In this document: piece after piece, positions 59,160 through 64,000 of the stretch
How positions within the stretch are numbered: the stretch's first letter is position 1
Layout: each line of letters starts with the position of its first letter
Assembly: GCF_022539505.1 (NCBI RefSeq)
Contig: NC_061510.1
Coordinates: 276,974,330-277,038,329 of the forward strand
DNA: 64,000 nucleotides
Direction: 5' to 3'
Source of the DNA: Lolium rigidum
Lineage: Eukaryota > Streptophyta > Magnoliopsida > Poales > Poaceae
Translations under genes and position numbers: made by a program
The notes under the pieces: generated by a model
Databases searched by the model: none
Seen by the model: the letters and a program-made list of their open reading frames with translations, nothing else
What the model was told of the DNA's origin: nothing

Positions 59160-61349
59160 CTACCATCCCCACACGACGCGGCCCCACAAACGACACGACC
59201 CCACTCGTCAGCACGGAACGGTCAACTTAACGGAATCCTTCCGTCCGAGCTCCTTCTGCGGGTATCAGACAAGGACTTGGGGAAAACTGAGAAAAAACTA
59301 AGGAGCTGGGGAAAACTGAGTACAACTAAGGACCTCAGGGCATAAAAATAAAAATCCCTATCTAATATACTACCATACGAAAGTATATATGAGATTGAAC
59401 TCATAGTTTGCACCATATATCCAAAATACATGCATATGTATACGTAAAAAATAAGTCTACGTAAAAAAATGTACATACTTCCTACAAAGTAGTATATATA
59501 CTACCAAAATAATATTATATACTTCATACTACGTGTATATATTCTCCGGTATGATAGATAATCTCTAGATTATGAGAAACACACGTGGGTGTAACTACAC
59601 CCTGGTGTAGTACTAGTAATGAAGCACGTGCAATGCCCGTGTCAACTACTACACGTAACTCAATTAACTATTTTCATATTTAAGTTTTACTATGTTTACA
59701 AACAAGTGTAAGTTATTAGAACTTGTAAAAAGGATTAGGACATCACCATGAATTCACTTTCACCCTCGTTAGTTGTTAGTTGTTTGAAATCGGGTTCGGA
59801 CATTGTTTGCACATTGAGGAGAACAAGTTCTCGTTGGACATCATACAGCCAACCACTCGAAAAATGGATGCAACGCCAAACAGATTATTAAGTTTGGTCT
59901 ATTTGAACATTTCTGAAAGTGTTATCAATATAAATAACAAAGCTCTTGTAGGTGCATAAGACTTCTCGATACATAATTCCCGTGGAATGAACAAAAAGAA
60001 ATGCTTGTGCTTTGTATTGCAAACAATGTGACATGTAAATGGCTTGTGCACGAACCCTAACCCTGAGTGGTAAAAAGTCTCAACTCCTTTTCCTGAACGA
60101 AGAACACATTGAGGCAAACACAATAAGTAAAGTTGTATTCTTGTAGAGTTGCAACTTGGAATTCTGTATCATGAATCTCAGAGCATATTAATGTATTGAT
60201 ATGTTTCTCATGTTTCATTAAAAAATAAAAATAAAAGAACACCACTTAATTTCGTTAAGAAAAAAATACCACATGTTCTATGCCGGACAGTGGATATAAT
60301 TTGTGCAAAGGGGCATATTGTAACTTTATAACCAAGAGTGTTCCACAATTTGATTTTGAGAAACAATCCTATACATCAAATATAAAACATAAGTGACACT
60401 AATTGTGATGGCAGGAGGACGCATGGCTGAATTCCTAATGACAGGGACATTTCAGGCTGGGAGAAATAAAGCTAGGGAATCTTGGTGTTGAAGTTATAAC
60501 AAACCTGAGACTCTGTGCATTCATAGACATGACATTTCGTACAAGATAACTTCCTCCAATAAGTCTTGAATGATGCAGGTGCAAGGCAGAAAGCAACTCT
60601 CCCAGTTGCGGAAGTTGCAGGATTGAAGCATATTTAATCTACATCCAGAACGAATTGATTTATCTCCAGAAAGTCATGGATAGTGGATAGACATGAATTG
60701 GATCCCCTCACTTCAGATAGGCAGGGACCTTAGTCCAATATCATTGCCTACTTAAAAGGATAGGCCCTGATTCCCTTAGTGTGCAGGCTAAAAAAATAAA
60801 TACAATTTCTGCATGGTCCTCTCTAATTTATCCAAAACAAAAGAATGTCCAAAAGCTCAGAAACTCACAAACGTATGGAACTGGTGCATCCAGAAAATCC
60901 AGGATGTCATTGGCAAAACCTGTATTCAATGATGCAGATATCAGTAGTGGGAACCGTGAACATTGCCTAGCTATGAAGTTCATATCTAAGAACTACAGAG
61001 GAACAAAACAGAAGTACCCGTGTGAGTAAACCCTGCCACTCATGCATGGTTAAACTGCGGAAAGCATTCCATGATCATCAGAAAATTGTCAAAGCATTAC
61101 AATAAGTTACTTCGAAGTTAGCCTACTGAATGTTCATCAATGTTGAATTCTTGCTTTCATCAGCTAACAGCCAAATATACTCTACTGGATGCCACTTACC
61201 ATAAAACAATGAACACACAATTTAGCAACTCATGTTGAACACACAATGTTGAATTCTTGCTTTCATCAGCTAACAGCCAAATATACTCTACTGTTTTCTA
61301 TGAAAAACAACTCATGTTGACTATTTTATGTTTGTAATAGAAACTTATA
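59160..61349. other. AT-rich intergenic region with a 47 bp direct repeat
   Basis: No gene is recognised. A perfect 47 bp direct repeat occurs at 61141-61187 and 61247-61293 (TGTTGAATTCTTGCTTTCAT... to ...ATACTCTACTG). Confidence 0.6.
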
Positions 61350-61620
61350 CTCCCTCCGTTCCTTTCTATAGTGCCTATAGATTTTTAGCATTTGTTTCAG
61401 AATATAAGGTTTTAGCTTAGCTTTTTTTCAATTACCCCCTCCCCGTTCAGCTCCAAAATCATTCAGCCCCCAAAATTGTTATGGTAAGTTAGGAAGATAT
61501 GGATTTCCCAAATTTTACGTTGATCTCAAATCGTTCAGCTAGGGGTCTTGTCTAAAAAATACTCTTGCGCTAATTTTCGTGCCAAAAAACAATAGGCACT
61601 ATAGAATGGAACAGAGGGAG
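61350..61620. mobile_element. Stowaway-type MITE, 271 bp
   Basis: The ends CTCCCTCCGTTCCTTTCTAT and the reverse complement of ATAGAATGGAACAGAGGGAG form a terminal inverted repeat of about 26 bp. TA target duplications sit at 61348-61349 and 61621-61622. There is no coding capacity. Confidence 0.85.
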
Positions 61621-61679
61621 TATTAGCTAACGCACAGATCAAGAAAAGAACATTAGTGACGTTTAGTCAAACATTGCGA

Positions 61680-62100
61680 CTCGAAAACAACCCACGGATA
61701 TGGTCGGCGGCGTGCAGTGCAAATCCCAAATCATGTTGGCTAGGGCGTGGTAGGAAGGGGCAGGGCGCCGACGTCGTACGGGCGGTGACCTCGCATGCGG
61801 TTGGCGTCTTGCAGTGGGCGGCCTGCAGAGAGGCGGAGCGAAGTGGGCGGCGGTGTGCTTGGGGGCGGTCTGCAGCGAGGCGGCTTGCAGTGGGCGGCGG
61901 CGTGCGTGAGGGAAGCCTGCGCGGGGCGGCCTCGCATCGCGCGGCGGCGCGCGTGCGTGAGGGATGGCTGCGAGGAGAAGGCCTCGCATCGCGCGGCGGC
62001 GGCGGCGTGCATGGGGGTGGTCTCGCAGCGTGCGTGGATGTGCGTGGGGGGCGACTTCGGCGTGTGCGGGTGGGTGAATCGTGTGTAGCGGTTTTGTTAT
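61680..62100. other. GC-rich island with irregular repeats
   Basis: Irregular repeats of CTCGCATCGCGCGGCGGC and GCGTGCGTGAGGG occur at about 61905-62040. Both strands have open frames up to 160 codons because stops are rare at this base composition. The translations are Arg/Gly/Ala-rich without any domain. It may be a promoter or CpG-rich exon relic. Confidence 0.4.
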
Positions 62101-62101
62101 T

Positions 62102-62412
62102 TTTTCTCTGATGGTTCGCCGGTTTGATTTGATTACAGCGGGATGCCGCGTCTAACACTGTTTTAGTCTTAATCTAAACCGTTGGATTGAAGGATTAGAT
62201 GGTCCAGATTGTCCGGATCTACCGCTCTCTCTCTTTTAATAGTAGTGTAGATAGATGTAGATTTTCTCTGATGGTTCGCCGGTTTGATTTGATTACAGCG
62301 GGATGCGGCGTCTAACACTGTTTTAGTCTTAATCTAAACCGTTGGATTGAAGGATTAGATGGTCCAGATTGTCCGGATCTGCCGCTCTCTCTCTTTTAAT
62401 AGTAGTGTAGAT
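62102..62412. repeat. 151 bp direct duplication (160 bp period)
   Basis: Copies 62102-62252 and 62262-62412 are almost identical. Both start TTTTCTCTGATGGTTCGCC and end AATAGTAGTGTAGAT. A GTAGAT hexanucleotide run (about 62407-62430) follows the second. Confidence 0.93.
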
Positions 62413-62531
62413 GTAGATGTAGATGTAGATTTAGATGAATATGTCATAACGTTTCCGTGGTTTCGTCCGTCGCTTTACGCTTTCGTCCATCATGCTTTCC
62501 GCCTTTGTCCGTCGCACCAATGCTGCAGGGT

Positions 62532-64000
62532 TGTTGATGACCCACAAGTATAGGGGGTGTATCGTAGTATCTTCGATAAGTAAGAATGTCGATCCCAACG
62601 AGGAGCAGAAGGTGTTGACAAGCAGTTTCGATGAAGGATTCACTGTAAATGCTCACGGACAAGTATTCAGGGGTTTTGATGTAACAGATGAATAAAGTAC
62701 GAGTAAGTAAAGTGCGAGAGTAACAATTGCAACGAGTGGCCCAATCCTTTTTAGCACAAAGGACAAGCCGGTTTGTTTACTTATAATGACCAAACGTTCT
62801 CGAGGACACACGGGATTTTAGTCTAGTGCTTTCGCTACATACGGCTAATTAATCTTCATTGTTTTGATAAGTGTTGTGTGGGTGAACCTGTGCTAATGTA
62901 CCGCCCTTCCTAGGACTAATACATACTTGTGATTATACCCCTTGCAAGCATCCGCAACTACAAGAAAGTAGTTAAGATAAATCTAACCACAGCCTTAAAC
63001 TCTGAGATCCTGCTATCCCTCCTGCACCGATATACCAACGGGGGCTCGGGTTTCGTCACTCCGGCAACCCCGCAATTGGCAAACGAGTACAAGATGCATT
63101 CCCCTAGAACCATAAAGGTGAAGTGTCGTGTAGTCGACGTTCACACGACACCACTAGAAGAATAACACCACAACTTAAATATCATAACATTGAATATTAC
63201 TCAACCACACTTCACTACTAACATTTAGACTTCACCCATGTCCTCAAGAACTAAACGAACTACTCACGAGACATCATATGGAACATGATCAGGGGTGATA
63301 TGATGATGAATAACAATCTGAACATAAACCTTGGTTCAACGGTTTCACTCAATAGCATCAATAACAAGTAGAAATCAACACCGGGAGAGTTTCCCCTATC
63401 AAACAATCAAGATCGAACCCAAATTGTTACAGCGGTGACGAAGTGCAGCGGTGGAGACGGCGGTGATGATGATGAAGATGATGGTGATGGTGATGGAGAT
63501 GATGTCCAGCTCGATGACGGTGACGATGGCGTCGATTTCCCCCTCCGGGAGGGAATTTCCCCGGCAGATCTCAGCCTGCCGGAGAGCTCTTTTCTCTCTG
63601 GTGTTCTCCGCCCCGCAGAGGCGGCTGTGGCTCTTCGCGATGTACCTCTGGAGCTTAGGTTTTCGGGACGAAAGAGTACGCGAAGAAAAGGAGGCGAGAA
63701 GGGCTGTGGGCCCCCCTCCTCACAGGGCGGCGTGGCCAGGCCTTGGGCCGCGCCGGCCTATGGGGTGGGCCCACCTCGGGTCCCCTCTTCTCCCCCTTCT
63801 GGCTCCCTTCGTCATCTGGAAAAATAGGATTTTTGGTATAATTTCCGTCAACTGTTGATCTTCCGAAATATTGCGTTCTGACGATGCTTTTTCCAGCAGA
63901 ATCCTGGCTCCGGTGCGCGATCCTCCAATAATCATGAAACATGCAAAATAGATGAAATAACATAAGTATTATCTCCAAATATGAAATATATCAATGAATA
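62532..64000 (-). repeat. Element H: Gypsy LTR running off the window
   Basis: The edge TGTTGATGACCCACAAGTAT is the reverse of a well-known grass Gypsy LTR 3' end (...CATCAACA). The rest agrees with that type: noncoding, with a GAT-rich run (63450-63510) and a GC-rich part (63690-63790). The other terminus is beyond 64000, so a solo LTR cannot be told from a full element. Confidence 0.7.

Noticed and set aside
61656..62158. Long open frames on both strands
   Set aside because: Base composition explains the lack of stops; the translations are low-complexity Arg/Gly/Ala/Pro text with no domain.

Overview
This is a stretch of a large, repeat-rich grass genome, most likely a Pooideae cereal or forage grass. 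The reasons are BARE/Angela-type Copia LTRs, Gypsy LTRs of the kind common in Triticeae and Poeae, MITEs with CTCCCTCCG termini and TA target sites, and plant gene structures with GT-AG introns. Two runs of exactly 100 N (25024-25123, 49407-49506) are scaffold gaps.

Layout. The 3' end of a WDR82/Swd2-like WD40 gene (1-805, +) opens the window. Next is a decayed copy of the last exon and 3' flank of an LRR receptor-kinase gene (about 2150-3490, -). A 22.8 kb nest of transposons follows (4075-26915). The outer unit E, probably a solo LTR, holds a Gypsy-type gag-protease element B (5585-23230, -, target duplication ATCCT) and a short Gypsy derivative D (23416-26284, -, TCCAC). B in turn holds a BARE/Angela-like Copia element C (7367-16009, -, ACGAG). 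The nest splits a roughly 0.5-0.7 kb tandem duplication (3575-4074 plus 26916-27151, and 27153-27672).

A gene island follows: a complete four-exon gene for 40S ribosomal protein S5 (27892-29283, +) and, convergent with it, a complete seven-exon LRR receptor-like pseudokinase (30879-35069, -; 771 residues). After these come a PIF/Harbinger transposase remnant (36735-37345), a frameshifted FAR1/MULE-type gene (about 37890-40820, +), and element A (41639-49399, +, target duplication GATAT), which belongs to the same family as B. Beyond the second gap are the 3' end of another Gypsy element G with its LTR (51084-52683), a 160 bp tandem duplication, an XS-type zinc-finger gene or relic, a CACTA-type terminus with subterminal repeats (58800-59159), two MITEs, and one end of a further Gypsy LTR H running off the window (62532 on).

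The most interesting material is the A/B family. These elements keep gag and a DTGA protease but show no reverse transcriptase or integrase. They carry accessory genes on the opposite strand between gag and the 3' LTR: an acidic Ser/Asp/Glu-rich protein present in both A and B, and in B an apparently spliced gene with a plant-mobile-domain (PMD)-like segment followed by a coiled coil. Their LTRs hold strong hairpins, and the internal spacer is dense in GCCGAT...ATCGGC inverted pairs. Element D also shows the start of an opposite-strand gene behind a TATA-like box. Several elements have near-identical LTRs but badly broken coding regions, which suggests they spread as defective copies using proteins supplied by other elements.
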